A stretch of DNA of 64,000 bases. Origin: Methanoregula formicica SMSP. Lineage in GTDB: Archaea; Halobacteriota; Methanomicrobia; Methanomicrobiales; Methanospirillaceae. The position numbers and the translations under genes were made by a program. Positions 63,716 to 64,000 of the stretch are shown here, one piece after another. The notes below the pieces were generated by a model. The model saw only the letters and a program-made list of their open reading frames with translations. It made no database searches and had not been told where the DNA came from. Where the stretch lies: contig NC_019943.1 of NCBI RefSeq assembly GCF_000327485.1, positions 2,542,001-2,606,000 of the forward strand, in the 5' to 3' direction. The stretch's first letter is position 1, and the number at the start of each line of letters is the position of its first letter.

Positions 63716-64000
63716 TTCTTTCTCTCCTTGCCAATCGCCCCGACAGGACAGAGCTGGGCGCAGACCGCACAGCCGCTGCAGAGATCATTGATCCGCGCTT
63801 TCTCATCGGCGAATTCTATCGCCGGGCAGCCGAACCGTACACAGGTCCCGCACCCGGTGCAGGCTTCGGTGTCGACCTCGTAACGCCCGCGCTTCACGCC
63901 CATGCGGCGGGCAGTGATGACGCACATCTGCTTGGCGATAATGACTTTGACGCCCTTCCTTTTCTTTGCCTCCGAGAGGACATTCACCATGCCGGTGACG
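63712..64000 (-). CDS. iorA: Indolepyruvate:ferredoxin oxidoreductase alpha subunit, C-terminal fragment
   Basis: The last 96 or so residues are visible; the start lies beyond the window. They hold the two C-terminal [4Fe-4S] motifs CTGCGTCVRFGCP (with the IorA-type CX4CP spacing) and CSGCAVCAQLCP. Overlap with iorB shows a coupled operon. The rest of the protein cannot be judged. Confidence 0.9.
   Translation of the reverse strand, partial: VTGMVNVLSEAKKRKGVKVIIAKQMCVITARRMGVKRGRYEVDTEACTGCGTCVRFGCPAIEFADEKARINDLCSGCAVCAQLCPVGAIGKERKK

Overview
The window comes from a hydrogenotrophic or formate-using methanogenic archaeon, most likely of the order Methanomicrobiales (Methanoregula or a close relative). 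This is judged by eye from protein content: Mcr, Mtr, Mtd, Mer and Ftr, the operon order fwdG-fwdF-hdrCBA-mvhD, a PGF-CTERM S-layer protein with a DUF3821-like module, a methanogen-type thymidylate synthase, Tfx and NrpR-type regulators, and the archaeal S10-spc ribosomal supercluster. No mobile element, CRISPR array or prophage was seen; the chromosome looks ordinary and densely coded.

Layout. 1-6.4 kb: the start of ftr (minus strand), then a plus-strand operon for a FwdG-like ferredoxin, the FwdF polyferredoxin, HdrC, HdrB, HdrA and MvhD. 6.9-11.8 kb: mcrBDCGA. 11.8-12.5 kb: a hairpin-rich non-coding stretch. 12.5-14.9 kb: a DUF2124 protein, a radical-SAM/SPASM protein and a DNA glycosylase. 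15.2-20.8 kb: the mtr operon in the unusual order E-D-C-B-A-F-(A-G fusion)-H, followed by a second hairpin array. 21.1-26 kb: TPR, DUF3821-like, unknown, di-rubredoxin, MarC, DUF2156 and GNAT genes. 26.1-40.8 kb: a long minus-strand operon from L3 to cytidylate kinase, including SecY, adenylate kinase, a DUF106 insertase and RNase P protein Rnp1, preceded by an apparently structured leader of about 560 nt. 41.4-45.1 kb: Tfx regulator, mtd, a GalT-like protein and mer. 45.5-49.1 kb: a divergent tubulin/FtsZ-superfamily protein facing an NrpR-like regulator and a Dcd/dUTPase-like protein. 49.2-64 kb: tRNA-Arg, a PEGA-like surface protein, AMP phosphorylase, the S-layer protein, thymidylate synthase, tRNA-Gln, the Nop5/fibrillarin pair, a TctA-like permease, HemD, Cbf5, tRNA-Ser, a DNA methyltransferase and iorB/iorA.

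How the genes work together. The window holds much of the CO2-to-methane route: Ftr (formyl transfer), Mtd and Mer (F420-dependent C1 reductions), Mtr (sodium-pumping methyl transfer), Mcr (methane release) and HdrABC-MvhD (flavin-based electron bifurcation). The Fwd-type ferredoxins in the hdr operon fit direct electron delivery from Hdr to formylmethanofuran dehydrogenase. Missing from the window are mch, the catalytic fwd subunits, and a hydrogenase or formate dehydrogenase.

Most worth a second look: the MtrA-MtrG fusion, made from a nearly identical second copy of the mtrA cobamide domain; a family of covarying GAAGAA...TTCTTC hairpins found after both the mcr and mtr operons; the long structured leader before rpl3; the tubulin-like protein with an altered GTP-binding signature; a FwdG-like ferredoxin that has lost two cluster-ligand cysteines; and histone-H1-like Lys/Ala/Pro tails on several unrelated proteins.
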